A stretch of 64,000 nucleotides of DNA from Paraspadella gotoi (taxonomy: Eukaryota; Chaetognatha): positions 19,729,546 to 19,793,545 of the forward strand of contig CM119267.1 in NCBI GenBank assembly GCA_051294375.1. The letters run 5' to 3'. Within the stretch, counting starts at the first letter, position 1, and the number at the start of each line of letters is the position of its first letter. Shown piece by piece: positions 1 through 12,708 of the stretch. The notes under the pieces are model-generated. The model did no database searches. It was not told the origin of the DNA and saw nothing but the letters and a program-made list of their open reading frames with translations. The position numbers were made by a program, and so were the translations under genes.

Positions 1-93
1 TGTCTGGGGCACTCGCACGCCTACAGCCGCGCGCCGCCAGCCTTGCCAGCCGCCGCCGCCCGCCGACATGATCCGGACCGCCAACCATCTTAA
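1..93 (+). CDS. Possible 3' end of an unidentified coding exon, cut by the window edge
   Basis: The first 93 bases are far richer in GC than the next several kilobases. In frame 1 they read as an open Ala/Pro/Arg-rich stretch (around S-H-A-Y-S-R-A-P-P) ending at TAA 91-93, after which the sequence turns AT-rich at once. This is what the last bases of a coding exon entering from the left would look like. Frames 2 and 3 are also open over most of the stretch, no domain is recognisable, and an isolated GC-rich island is equally possible. No product can be assigned. Confidence 0.25.
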   Translation, partial: CLGHSHAYSRAPPALPAAAARRHDPDRQPS

Positions 94-2379
94 CTTAACC
101 CCAATTTTAATGAGAAAAAAAAAGTTTGATCGTAGCTTTGGCCCTGCACTCGTCGAATCCGCGATGAATGTGAAGACACCTAGCCACGAAAGAAAAAAAA
201 AGTGTGGGAGGATGCAAATGATGTGAAAGGAGCTTCGTCCACAAAAGGGGTTTATAATCAAAATGGTGAAGCGACGCGCGAATAATGACTCCCTCTCTAT
301 ATGTCAACACGAAAAAAAAAAATTCTCTCCTCATTTCCAAGTTTTTTTTTTCTATTTTTCAAATGATGGAAGATCATGCTTTCGCGTCTTCCAGAATTCT
401 TCGGATTCGAAATATTTCGACCGTACCTCCCATCTCAATATGCATAGTAGAAGGGTTAGATTTTCTAATCATCGTGGCTCCATGGATCCCAAAGGGCAAG
501 ACGTCTCTCTCTCAATAAAAAGATTCGGGGAGATGGGACGACTCTCTCACTCGCTACGCATACAAGAATCAAAGGTTTATTCCTCCAAATCACAATACAA
601 ATCATAAAGGGCATCAATCTCGATCGTGCTCTTCTTCGTCTCATAAATTTTCTGGTCGTCGTTATCTCTGCTCTCTCTCCGATCTCTCCTTTCTCATACT
701 CTCTCTCTCTCTCTCAGTATAGTGAGTAGATGAACCACCGTTAGTTCGCGCAAACCTGGCCAAAACAAAAAACACCGGAAGACCGAAAACCCAGAAAGGA
801 GAATTGTCTCTATTTATTCACTCATCTTTTTTCTTATGAATTTTTTTCTAAAGAACTACAAGAGAAGAAATTTTTACTGACTGGTTGGAGTTTTTATACA
901 TGGCTGGTTTTCTTTTTGAGAGAAAAAAAAAAGAAGACACTAAAAAACGAGAAATCCTCTCAAAATCTAGAAATTACGTTTTCGGTTCATTAAATTCGAG
1001 TTAATATACACTTTTTCCAATCTAGTTTTCGCGACTTTTTTTGGTGTTGACTAAGCTTAAAGATTTCTGGCAGAACTGATAAAAATATATTAAAACATCT
1101 ATAAGTCTATGGCAAATTTAACAAATTTGTCATCAAAATTCCATTTTGGAATGTCACATAAGTTGGAGAAAAAAATTCTGATCTTCTATGATAATTTAAG
1201 CGAAAAGCAGCTTAATCAGAAGATATTTTCTATAATAATTAATCTAATTTTATTTTAATTAATTGTCAGTTTTATCTAATAAATTAATTAAATGATAATG
1301 ATTAATATAATTATTAATAATAACCAATATAATTATTAATATATAAATGTTCCGTATGATTAAATAAATTTATTAATAAGTTAATTAATTATAAAAAACA
1401 AGAGATATATTTTAATATTTGTTTTTATAGTGAATTAAAATACGAATGAATTTAAATGATTAACCTATTTTAATTATTAACTGTACTGTTTAATGAATTG
1501 GTACAACCTATAAAAAATATTTTCTAAAAAAAAATCGGAAAGTAAAACGATTTTTTGTTTTGTCAAAACTAATTCAAATGTCTCTCTAATTGTCTCAACA
1601 ACGAAAAGAAGATGTTATATCATAATATTTTTATATAATTTTAAAGACCGACGCCTAAATAATGTGAATGATAGAGCCGGGGATCTGCGATAATCAGATC
1701 CGCTAAAATTATTGGATAATCGAGTACTTTGTTGGGCGAAGCGCCCCAAAAGAAAAAATTTTTCCCGGTCTTTTAAAAAATATTTTCAAGCCCACGAAAA
1801 GAACGTGGCGTGGAAGTAAAATAAGTTTTTCATTTCAAACGCGTTTTTTTTATTTGAACGAGTCCGTGACAGTTGCTCGCTTGATGCATAGCGAGAAATG
1901 CCGCGCCATTGAGGAATGTGTAATTTCGGAATCTTCGGATGGCACTTACTCTTATCGTGCTTATATAGAAAAAATAAGGATAAGGTTTCGAGAAGGAGAA
2001 AAGTAGAAAAATTGAGCAATTATACAGATCAGAAAATAAGTCTGGCAATTACTATGATGTGTCATGTTCAAGGTTTGCTTGGTGACTGGAATGTAGGCGA
2101 TGTGTGCTGGTAGTTATTATGTGAGCGGGGCGATTTAGGACAAGCGTCTTTTGAAATGCGCATTGGTAATTCTTTTTTTTTTATCGAGATTCTTATCCGT
2201 TTAAAACTTGCCAACACAATCCTTTGTCCTATTTTATAAATAGTTGATATTTGAGCTGGACTAATTTTAAGTTCCCAGGAATCTACCCTTAAATTTAAAC
2301 TAACCTGCCCTGCGTCGTGTAGCGGCCCATGAACCGGTTAGGGCCTTTCAGCAACCCCACGCCCCCTTTTCTTTCACAG
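94..2379. other. AT-rich stretch without a recognisable gene
   Basis: Homopolymer A/T runs, a TC microsatellite near 695-715, and very AT-rich sequence at 1200-1500. A hairpin near 1676-1706 (GGATCTGC, short loop, CAGATCC) resembles the one at about 9872-9896, so it is probably another repeat end. Short open frames exist on both strands but none has recognisable protein character. Confidence 0.6.
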
Positions 2380-2578
2380 GGTCGGCGTTCCGGAAATTGA
2401 CGCGTGTGACGTCAGCAACGCGACGGCTACTTCGTTGTCCCCCGCGTCACCTCGCGCATTTAAAAAGTTTATCAGGATGACAGTTCTCACAGCAGACCCA
2501 TCAAATGGTGATTGCTTAGCGATATCGGTCAACGTTGAACGAGATCTTTTTTTTGGGGCCATTTATGTGGAAATGTGA
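2380..2578 (+). CDS. Putative 3'-terminal coding exon, unidentified protein
   Basis: A pyrimidine tract ending in TTTCTTTCACAG (to 2379) is followed by 66 open codons from 2381 to a TGA at 2576-2578. Codon use is mixed and GC-richer than its surroundings. The tail of the peptide has an alternating beta-strand look (I-S-V-N-V-E-R-D-L-F-F-G-A-I-Y). That faintly recalls the C-terminal strand region of ARID3-type REKLES domains, but the match is too weak for a name. No upstream exon is visible in 94-2379, so any gene would start beyond the window or the exon is a relic. The antisense frame is also open, with a lysine/arginine-rich start. Confidence 0.3.
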
Positions 2579-5500
2579 TATTTTCCCACATAAAAGTTTT
2601 ATTGCCGTTGTTGAGCTTACTTGGCTATTTTTTTTTTAAATAACAATTTGGAGAGAAAGGATATGAGTCTAATTCGGTCCTCATCATTCGTCACTAACCT
2701 ACTGTAAATTATTTTCCGCGTCGTAAAAAGTATTTAATAAGAGTTCCCCCAGCCGACAAAAAACCCATATAAAAGTCTCACTCGGTCCCGGTTTTCCTTA
2801 TTTCGTAACTTAAATTCATTTTAAAAAGCCTGTTTAAGCAAAAAAGGTTGTTGCTAATAAACCCAATCGAGCGTCAAAGTAAACAAGTATTGATCAAAAA
2901 AATATAGCAGCAAAATGATAATAATTTTTAAAGAAAGAGGTTTAATATGCCCTATATACATAAGGATCTTTTTTTAACCAATATTAGTAAAAAACCAGTA
3001 GGCTTCTTCTCTCTATTTTTTTTATAAATTTAAAACATATCTTGTTATTATGGGCGTGGCCTAACCGGAAGTAAGTTTTCGCCTTTATGTGTTTGTAATC
3101 AGTTCCAATTTTATAATTGAAAAATTTTAAATGTAACAAAGTTAGATTTTATTATATTATTTTAACTTTGTTTTTCAAGCAATGGGCAATGAGTTTTGGC
3201 AAGCCTTAGTCATTCCTCATCAATTACAAAATTATAGTAATATTTTTTTACTCTAGTTAAAAAATTACTTGTATAGGAAATTTTGAAATGCCACAACAAC
3301 ATTTTTTCCTAACCTTTTTGAAGAAAAGAAATTAAAACTGAAAATACATATTAATGTCTCATGATTTTATTAAAAATTTTAGTTTTTTCCAGATTGACAA
3401 GAAGACGAACTGTAAGGGCGGCATGATAAAAAATGATATCATAAGCTAAGGGTCCTATCATTAAAGGAATTTCGAGAGGTGATAGATCATATGGAATTTT
3501 TCTTCGCCTGGTAGCAGGGAAAGTGGTAGAAGAAAATTCCCATCTCCTTGTTGCAATTCGAACAAGGACAATAATTTAATTGGGAAAATGTTTATTGATC
3601 TCAAATCACTGAGTTACCTTCTCGGCATTCTCGTTTTACTTTCACTTTGGAAGTCATTTTTTCCATGAATTTGTGAATTTTCATTTTTTTATGCAAAAAG
3701 CTGAATTCTGCGTCGCCTCCTTTAATAAAGGAATTTTATGGTGGTATTAAATTTTTTCAGATACGCACAGGAAAGACAGAAAAAAAAACCAAATCCCTTA
3801 AAATTCAACAGATTATTCTCATTGATATAACATTTGTCATACCCTGAAATATCTTTCGGTTCCCTTTGATCTCTTGTTCACACAGATTGAACGTTTTTTA
3901 GGAAGAGATAAAGAGCGGTTCCATTCTTCTTGATAAGTACTAAGTTAAGGTTATCACCTTTGATACCAATTAATGATTTGACTTTAAAAGAACTTGAATT
4001 AAATTTTTTCATACCTTAGATTTTTATTCCATTCCTAATTTTTTAAAATTTGTTTTTTGAGAAAAAAAAATAATCAGCATTCAGGAAGTGGCCCAGAGGA
4101 AAGTATAAAGATCCTAACATCGTACTGAAAAAACTGGACAAATTTAACTAAAATATGCCAGTTCTTCGACACTGTGCAATGCATTGTAAAGTTATAAACT
4201 AGTGAATGAATACATTTAATTCTGAATCAATTTTCAAACAGAAAACGCCACCTACAGGTACTACGGCATGACTATAAGGGTGACAAGTGAGTAGCGAAAA
4301 GGTATCGATCGATCTGTTCGTCTTGTGCAGAAGATCATTTGAAGTTTCTCGATAGAAGGTTCGAGTAGCCGGCACACGCAAAGATGGTCAAAATTGATAA
4401 ATTAAAGATTAAATGTTGATCATGGTGAGGATCGTTGGTCCTTGCTTTTGATTATAAATTACGTATTGTAACAAATGCATTGTGATCTTGAGATATGTTA
4501 AAATTACGTCTTTTTCTTTCTCTCACGAATTCTAGTACTTAGCAGATTATTAGTATTGTTGTTATGTGCACTCAGCTTATTCATCCTGGCGTGTGAGTTG
4601 GGGCTCTTATTATGGTATGGAGTGTTGACAACCGGTGTTCTCTGGCGACGCGGCGTTAGGACTGATGTTATATAGGTAGAGGATGGTTATTAGATATATA
4701 TGGTTGTTATACCTTTCTAAGTAGTCGGTTTTGGACTGCGAGTAGCATAGGCATGTTGAGTGTGAGCTTATCATGAGAAGGTGGATGAGCTGAGACTCGT
4801 CACGTTTCGTATCAGCTGTCTTAGGCTGCACAGCAGCTCACGTCACAATCGTGTAAGAGAAGCATATAATAAATATATTTAATCAGAGCATTTGGTTTCA
4901 GTTTACAACGAATTCAATTTTATACCTTTAACACTAAACACTTGAAAAACATTTTCCACTTATTCATACAACACGCTTTGTCGATTTGTGCCTGTGGCGA
5001 CTTTTTATCGAGAGGCACTTACATCAGTAACTGTCTAAATATGAAAAGTATCGACGAACTGCGTAAACTAATTTTGTTAGCGACCAGCCCTTGTACCTTG
5101 AAGTGCATGCACGCTAGTAACTGAGGTAGGGATGGAGATTAGTGTGATGTACGGAAAGAGAAGATTCTGTGGATTCAGCACCACTTCCGATACAGCAAGG
5201 TATGTTGATCACGTGGCTCGTCTCGTAAGAGAGTAGGAGTTGTTAAACGTAATTCTTGACGGACTACTCACGTATTATAGTCGCAAAATAAACGTCCAGA
5301 GAGAAAAAGTGACATGCTGGGTCAAGAAAATCGGAGCACAAAATAATATTGAGAACGAAATTATGAAAATGAATAAATTTGGAATACTAATCGACAGGCA
5401 AGTTTTTCTCGCTAGGACTCTTGACGTCATCATCTCCTTCCGCTGGGCTCACTTCTTCATCTCGAATTATTTTTCTTTCTTCTCTCTCCCCTTCACAAAA

Positions 5501-8247
5501 CAAATTCACAAAAATTAACGAAAATCGAGGATTAAATCTCCCTCGCTAAACTTGGGTGAGAAAAAAATTTTTAAAAATTCTGAAAAGTACTATTAACACT
5601 CCATACTTACTTAATCATTCGGATCCAAGGTGTCTCTTCTCATTAATCATTATGTAACATATATTAGATCTGACGGGAAGCGCTCTCTCTTTCCTTTTTT
5701 GCTGTCCAATGATCCCTATCAAATTTGTTGTCATCTTTTACTGTTCGTCCATTGAGTAACATATATTTAGTACGAATAAACGGGATACAGATTTATTGCC
5801 GGCTTGAAAATTTTTGCATCACGCGATAGTTATTTTCAGAGCGAACTTAACGTATTGTCCTGTGGTTCGTTTCTTGGCCATTATTTCGTGCGTTGGTCGA
5901 GTTGTCGTCGTCGTCGTACTATATGGCTGTAAGTGTTCGTCATCGTCCGGCTTGATTGTTTCTGTTGTGTTTTGTTCTGTCGTTGTTGTACGACTTCTTC
6001 GTTGGTCGTGTCTGTCATCTTGAAAAAATGGAGTAATTCGTATCCTTTGGGCAGATCCGCGTTATAATTAAATCCGTGTTGTGCATGTTCATGAGTGAGT
6101 GTCCCTGCTTTAGAAGATCACAGGAATTCAGCCTTTTTTGTCTTTGTGGATAAGTTTAAATGGAAAAGATTCAAAAGTTCATGAAAGACATGAGCTTCCC
6201 AAGTGAAAGTGTATAAGAGACATGAGTTGTTATGTATTCTAGTTCTAAGTTAGACTATTCGGGGATGAGCTTGTTCTATTAATAGTTTTGTTACCATTCT
6301 TTCTTCTGAATAAATTTAGTTTGGTCCGCGAGTGCCTGTCTCGCGGGTTCGAGGGAGCTTGCAACAAGAAGTATCGGGATATTTCGTCATCGTTTTTCTC
6401 CACTCTCCGCCGCGCGGAGAGAAAAGTAATGCTATACAAGCTCTATTTCTAGTTGGCGTTCGGGTTCGAGTTGGTACCGCGGTGTCTGGATTCGTCTTTC
6501 TCGAGATGACTTTTTACGAGACTCTACGTAAGATTCTGTAGGTATTTGCATAAGAAATTAATTGCATTTAAGTTATTCCAGTTACTAAGTTGGAAAGTAG
6601 CAAAAGAACTATGACTATATCTCTATGGGATTCAGCATTTATCTTTGTTGAAGTCATAGGAAATTAATCGGATTAATTTAATAAACACTTTGTCGGGTTT
6701 AATATAGGATTTCGCGTTGCACCTAATATGAGTCGGCACTGAGAAAATTTTTTTCACTAACAACAATTAATGTTGTTTCGAAAGCTGGAGGATCAACATC
6801 GAAATTATTAATATTCATATTGAGACTTCGAAATATGCAGGATTAAATTTCGCACCTAACGATTGGTGCCCAACAACTCAGTTCTTAGAACCATTGAAGT
6901 AGTGATAAGATTCACATTCGTTAAAGATATAAGAAGAAAATAATAAAAATAAGAGAACGCTTGGTGTATGGTAACTTGAAGGGCCATATATCAAGAAAAT
7001 TATATTATTTGATATCAGCCTTGTTACTCAGCCCCCTGAGCCCCCTCGATCACTGGGTTCCCTTAAATCTCCAATCATTCTAATTTTTTTTTCTTTAAAA
7101 ATAATAATTAAAAATAGATTGAAAAAATAATATCGATTAATTGAATTCTACTAGATGGTAATAAATAATTATTAAAAAAATTTGAAATTATATTAAAAAC
7201 TAATGGGAATACGTTTAAATGACATTATTAGCTGAAAAGCGTCTTTATGTAGAAGTAGAAACAGAGAATAGCAGAGAAAAACGCCGCAACGTTCTAAAAA
7301 ATTAGCAACAACAACAACTACGTATTTACATTGGCTGAAGAAGGTCAAGCCATAACAAGGGTCATTCATTGTGCGGATGGTAATCAAGTCATTCTTTAAC
7401 TGAACCACTACAGGTCACAAAGTACAAAGACTTGTCGTCGTCTTCGTCGTTATATTCCGTCGTCGTTTTTCAAAATTCATTTGAGTTCCCCAAAGCTTAG
7501 AGAGAGATAAAGGTAGCGGTAGCCGACCAAATTTCAAAATTTTTAATGGAGAACAGCAATTAAACTAATCCATTATTTGGTATAATTATTTGTAATTAAA
7601 TATTTTTTTGTTGACAAATGTTCCGAACAGGAGTAAGTTCGCTTAATTAATAATTATTATCATTTGCTATAGTAATGTCAAATAAAATTTTTTTTGATAT
7701 TTAAGTTTTTTAATTGATTTCTGAATAGAGCTTAAAAAGTTAAGCAAAAAATATAATTACACTTTTAGAATTTTGATGTTTTATTACTTAAAATTAGTAA
7801 AAACTGCTAAGATCATGGATGATGATGATGATGATGATTTTTTTTTCAAGGTTTTTCGCGCAGTTTTGACTCCACTTAATCATCAAAATATTGAAAGAAA
7901 GAAATTTAATACTTTGTGTAGATCAGGCTTTTTATAAGCTATCTGAATCATGCTTTTAAAAATAAATTTAAAAAATTTTTTTTTGACATTTCCTATCTAT
8001 AATACAATATTAAAAATTAATTACTAATGCTTATAGCCATTTTAAGAAATTTTGGTCCATTGGAAAGTTTTGCTCAGAAATGTTGAAGTTTCATTTGGAA
8101 AGGTTCCTAAATCAAACTTCTGCCCACCATTGACAAAAGTTTGGCGTCTAAAATAGAAGGTTTTATAAACAAAAGAACATAGAAGTAGAAGTGAATTGGG
8201 GAATAAGTCAGAGAAGGACAGAGTTAAGGGAAGCAAAATAAGGTTCG
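2579..8247. other. 5.7 kb with no supportable gene
   Basis: AT-rich sequence with simple repeats: GTCGTC runs near 5902-5913 and 7433-7465, and a GAT run near 7817-7838. Open frames of 60-90 codons occur at 4199-4381, 4610-4831 and 5240-5518, but none shows a domain, a convincing splice context or codon bias. I see no RNA gene. Confidence 0.6.
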
Positions 8248-8272
8248 NNNNNNNNNNNNNNNNNNNNNNNNN
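8248..8272. other. Assembly gap (25 N)
   Basis: A run of exactly 25 N. A fixed-length run usually marks a scaffold join of unknown true size. Reading frames crossing it should not be trusted. Confidence 0.99.
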
Positions 8273-8403
8273 AACCCTACTGAAGCAACTTAGTTCGTCT
8301 CTCCACGAACCGCGCATCCCTCAAAAAGAATACTTTAGAGGAAGGGGAGTCTGTCACTCCTGTTGCAAAAGAAGCAATAACGGATGACTTACTCACCTTA
8401 CTG

Positions 8404-8565
8404 TCAGGTGAGAAGAGGGCTCTCGACAGGTGCATCGGGTTCAATGGACATTTGAGTAGTATTAAGCATTGTCCCCAAAGGATTTATCCCTGATCCAAAC
8501 AGCATCAACTCGATATCACTGTCTGACAGTTGCGACCAACTTTGAATGGTTTTAGGACCGTTCAT
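8404..8565 (-). CDS. Small open reading frame beside a strong splice donor (53 aa, uncertain)
   Basis: ATG at 8565 opens 53 codons of balanced composition, with an acidic S-D-S-D-I-E-L segment, ending in TGA at 8404-8406. Nine bases past the stop is a textbook donor (AAG/GTGAGTAAG at about 8389-8397). It is followed 37 bases later by a TTTTGCAACAG acceptor and another open stretch (to about 8277). A donor so close to a stop suggests that the true frame differs, or that this is an untranslated or decayed first exon. The assembly gap immediately downstream prevents resolution. No homology is recognised. Confidence 0.25.
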   Translation of the reverse strand: MNGPKTIQSWSQLSDSDIELMLFGSGINPLGTMLNTTQMSIEPDAPVESPLLT

Positions 8566-9860
8566 ATTTTTAACCAAGATTTTGATTTATTTGCGCTTGT
8601 TTACAAACAAATCAAATGCTTTTACTCCCATTTTAAACTGTAATAAAACATTTTTCTAATCCTCCTTTGTCGTCATTTTTAAAATCAATCAAAGTGAGGC
8701 AACTCAAACTATTCACAATTTCATAATTTCATTTTCACCATTTTGGCTTTCAAAACTTTTCTCTCTCTCTCTCTCTCTCTCTCTTGCAACCACAGAGTTG
8801 AAACATGTCTATTGAGGATTTTACCGTAACGCCATGAACGAGCTCGTATATTCTGCTTTGCTATTTCTTTATAAAAATTTGAAGAATTTAAATTTAGTAA
8901 TATTTATTGTAGTAGATATAACATGGGCGTGAATCATGTAGCAAGTTTATTTCTCAACATAAAAAAGAGAAACTTATTAAAAAATAGTCAACTTTAAACT
9001 TAATCATAAAATTGCAAATTTAACATTTTAAATTTTTACTGACTGTCATGAATCATTTGGTAATTTATCCTCAGTTTTAGGTAAGTACGTCTCTTTTATA
9101 ACTTTGGGTAAGGAACAGTGAAAAAGGACTGAAAATCCGAGATCTACATTTAAAATACTTTATCAATCAGATACTTTGTAAGCGGAAAATACGAATTCAA
9201 TAATAAAAAGGGGCATTAAACAACCGAGAGTATCTCGAAACAAATCAAAATTGAACCATGTCTGTTTTTTAAACAGAAAAATTGTTGTTTGTAAACCATA
9301 AAAACTTTGTTTTCTCTAAACATAATTCTCGTTATATCTTACGCTTAAGATATATTATATATATTATATTATATGTATTATATATATTGTATATATATAT
9401 ATTATATGTATTATATATATTGTATATATATATATATATACACTACTGTATCTCCCTACTCTCTGTATTGTAGGCATAAGCTCTTAAAATGTTAAGTTTT
9501 AGTTCTTTTAATTGCCTTGGTCTAAAATTGTACCTTTTTCTAGGAATGGTTATTTTAATACTACTTCCGGTTATTTTCACCTTACATCCGGTTTATACAG
9601 ATGCCCTGTTTTAAAAAATATACTTTTTAAATAATTAATTTAGTTTTAAATCATTGGTAGCAAATTATTTAATAAAAAATTAACAATAGGGAAAAATCAT
9701 TAGATTTTTTTGAGAGAAAAAAAATTTACAACACGAAGAATGCGCGAATTGACTGACGCTTCAATTGGTTGATACGCGATCACATTTTTTTCCAGATTTG
9801 AGTTAAAACTTATCTAATGTTGATAAATAACGGGAAACCGAACCGAGTGAGAACTTGGGA
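8566..9860. other. Non-coding, with simple repeats
   Basis: Contains a TC dinucleotide run at about 8760-8784 and a TA-rich microsatellite at 9340-9441. No gene features are seen. Confidence 0.6.
9340..9441. repeat. TA-rich microsatellite
   Basis: Alternating TATATA and TATTATATG blocks over about 100 bases, including two near-identical sub-blocks of about 46 bases (TATTGTATATATATATA recurring). Confidence 0.85.
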
Positions 9861-9867
9861 GACAATT

Positions 9868-10153
9868 TTTAGTCGGATCTGCTTATCAGCAGATCCCGAC
9901 TCTATAATTCACTTTGTCGGTCCGTCGGTCCGCCCCCTCAATATTGTCGGGCACACACTTATATCATGTCAGAACATCGAATTATGATAAATTATGCAAA
10001 AAAAACGATGTCCGTCCGTCCGTCCGTCCCACCTTAGCAAAAAACTCCAATTACTCGTGATTGGATGGATGGATTGGTATGAAATTTTGTGTGTGGGTAG
10101 GAAACTGTGTGATTGAGATAGATATGAAGTTTCGAGGGAATCGTGCGAGTGGA
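9868..10153 (+). repeat. Repeat head (hairpin, GTCC microsatellite) and one array unit
   Basis: Starts with a near-perfect hairpin (AGTCGGATCTGC, 6-base loop, GCAGATCCCGACT), then GGTCCGTCGGTCCG. A (GTCC)n run at about 10009-10029 leads into one copy of a unit whose core reads GAAATTTTGTGTGTGGGTAG and ends CGTGCGAGTGGAAAT. The same core recurs at 16.2, 16.4, 17.0, 17.2, 17.45 and 18.1 kb. This copy is interrupted at 10154 by the DIRS element. Hairpin plus microsatellite plus core repeat recalls non-autonomous Helentron relatives (HINE/pearl-type), which is inference only. Confidence 0.6.
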
Positions 10154-10156
10154 AAT

Positions 10157-10370
10157 CTTAGATTCCAAATGGAATCAGCGATTGAGAATCATTGACTCGA
10201 GACCCCCGCGCCCGAATGCCCTTTTGTTCACTACAAGCGCGAGAACTATTGTGCTACGCGCAATGCTCATGAAGTAAAGCCGAAAACAACAACAAGACAC
10301 ATCCGAAAAAAGTTATATTCACTTTCATTGCAGCAGCGCCATTGCAGAGCACCGTCCGCCCCGCCGACTG
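10157..10370. repeat. DIRS copy 1, left inverted terminal repeat
   Basis: Inverted match to about 15975-16126. Shared blocks include GAATGCCCTTTTGTTCACT (variant GAATGCCTTTTGTCTCACT on the other side) and GCACCGTCCGCCCCGCC. The outermost bases CTTAGATTCC are repeated in inverse within the internal complementary region. Confidence 0.8.
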
Positions 10371-12182
10371 TGCGGGCCGACTCCCCTCCGAAAGTTGCTG
10401 GCTCTGTGCGACCAAAGCACGCGTCCGACACTTGTCTCCGCTAGGAACAGGAAACTGTATCGAAGAGCTCCAAGCGACCGTCGCCTACCAGCTACGAAAC
10501 GGAACACAAAAGGTACTGGAAGTCTGCCCTAGCACTCCAACTCCTCCGGCTCTCTCCAAGTATGACCGCGGAGATCGACGCCCACGGCGTGAAGGGTTAA
10601 CTACCCTCCGAAACCGCCAGTGGCGCGGTGCAGAATTGCCTATGAGCGGCGAGGGGCGTACCACCCTCGCTCGAGAAAAGAGCTCTTGAACATGGCACGC
10701 AAGACGTCCTCTGCGTGCTCGCACGCTACAGTCAAGATAGACACAGACGACTGCAGCTCTAATGCTAGGATATTAGAGTGTAGGGATGCGACGGCCAGTA
10801 TACGCCGCCAGCAGGCATGCGCAGAAAAGAAAGCATAGTAGGCTCGCCCGGTCGCGACGAGTCAATCCTTCTAGTACGAGACACCTATCCAGCGTCAGTA
10901 AGCGACGCCTAAATCGCCTAAGCCACGTCTGAGCGCGTACCAGATATCGGCAGACCTAAGGCGTAGACGGGACAGGCGCTTACGGCAGCGCATACTCCTC
11001 GACAAAAGCTCGTCTCCCTACACATGTACTGACCGATGCCGTCTTGGGCAGAGGCGAGGAGGGCACAAAACGCGCCCAATCTATCTTGATCCTGTGCCCA
11101 ATAAGAGAATCTGACACTAGCTATCGCGTGGGGCGCCGCGGATGATCGCTTTCTGACCGCGAAACCAATCTACCCAGAAAGCTCCTACTGCTGCAGCAAT
11201 AGCCACGAGCGCCAGGAGAGAAGAGAGGAGCGGCCGGCAAATGTGAGACTCGGGATCGAAGCGACGAGCGGACAGATGAGCGAAGCATTGCCCATAAACG
11301 CTGCGCCCCAACAGGCTGTACGCCGCATATCCCATGGAGGCGAAAAGCGCCGTGAACCGATCTATATGCCTCTACTGGGGGCGACGTTCAAGAAGTGCCT
11401 TGAGAACACGAAGCCCGTAACGATAGGTGTAGGTGCTCCTCAACTGGTAACGTGAACCACTGGCTCGGCGAGCGCGTTCCGAAAGGCTCACGAGGACTCA
11501 TCCTCAGTACAATCGACGCTCTCGTCCGATAACATCTCCACCAATGGCCCAAACTCTCCAAACACCTAACCTCAAGTCCTCGAAGTCCGACGACTGAAGG
11601 ACGAAGGCGCGTCGAGAAGGCATTCACAGGCCTCTTTCTCTCTCTCATGAGCGTAAGACCATATATATAGAGCGATATGTCCCGACGGCTGTCCCAAATA
11701 TAGCGCACCTCTGCAACTCAATATACCATGAGAGCTCAAGTGGCACACTTACTCATCTCAGCATAGCGATTCGCCTGCTCTGCTCTTCGGCGCTCTTACC
11801 TCAGCGTCAGCATCGAAGAATGCGGACCTCTAACAACGACTCGATCATCCACACGTCGTAGCACGTCACTCTGGCTCCTCTGCGTCACTGGGCTCCGCGA
11901 CGACCGGCGTCCTCCGGAGCGGGAAGACGAAGTACACTCCAGGATCTTCAGATTGAGAAGGATGGAAACCACTTCTGGGCTGGCCAGAAGGGTGTGATCA
12001 GGAGGTAGTCCCTGATGCCTCCTCCAGCTGCGAATCACGCTTGGGAGAAGCGGAGGCGGCGGAAAGAGGAAGGCCAGACCGAAAATCCAAATCTGGGCAA
12101 GAGCGTCCACTCCCTCTGCTTCTGGTTCGCCTTCCAGGCGAAGAAGCGGCGGACTTGCGTCGAATCCTTTTGTCGCAAAAAG
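10371..12182 (-). pseudogene. Decayed DIRS 3' coding region (expected tyrosine recombinase position)
   Basis: Downstream of RNase H in the element's sense. The first part (about 11.8-12.2 kb) still carries a segment of the type F-G-A-P-A-I-D-L-F-A-T, matching [11 protein letters not shown] at the same place in copy 2. From about 11.8 kb to 10.4 kb frames are short and overlapping on both strands and I cannot point to the recombinase catalytic boxes. The assignment rests on position in the element. Confidence 0.45.
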
Positions 12183-12282
12183 ATCTATCGCAGGAGCTCC
12201 GAAACGCTCGACCGATCTGGCGAAAATCCTGGCAGCAGGTGCCAATCCGCCACTAGGCGCCCTCTCGACGCTGCGTCTGCAA

Positions 12283-12708
12283 CTAGATTTCCTCCGAAGT
12301 CACGTGACTTCCGGTGAGACGAATTCCGTGAGCATGGGCGAGTAGAAGAGTGTCTCTGACGACCTCGTGGAGGATCTGGGACCGGCTGCAAGTGCGTCGA
12401 AGACAGAGAAGAGACACTTGGCTGTCGGACCTCCAATGAAGGGTCGAATCGCGAAGAGAATTGCCGAACTGCCTCAGGAAGATCCTCAGCACTGTGAATT
12501 CCTTCACATTGATATGGAGAGGGGCAGTTGCATCCTCCCATGTCCCCTGAAGGAGATCTCCCTGAAAGAGGATTCCCCAGCCCCCTGGGGACGCATCCGT
12601 CGTAACCGTGTGCGCACAACTCTCCGGGAGAAGGTCGTCCACTGGCGCCACGCAATCCTCTGGGCGAAGAGACGCGATCCACTCCAACTCCTCCAATGCT
12701 GCGAGCAT
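12283..12708 (-). pseudogene. DIRS copy 1 RNase H domain
   Basis: Contains T-T-D-A-S-P-G-G-W-G-I-L, the first acidic motif of DIRS RNase H, followed by a L-H-I-N-V-K-E block and R-S-D-S-Q-V-S-L. The same succession ([10 protein letters not shown], then L-H-I-N-V-K-E-L, then K-T-D-S-L-V-S-L) occurs in copy 2. RNase H removes the RNA strand during element replication. This segment is open for 141 codons but is separated by frame changes from the reverse transcriptase upstream. Confidence 0.8.

Noticed and set aside
2374-2562. 62-codon minus-strand frame starting M-A-P-K-K-R-S-R
   Set aside because: Overlaps the better-supported plus-strand candidate exon 2380-2578, which has a strong acceptor; neither is certain.
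5240-5518. 92-codon plus-strand open frame
   Set aside because: No domain, no codon bias, AT-rich context; several frames of this length are expected by chance in this region.
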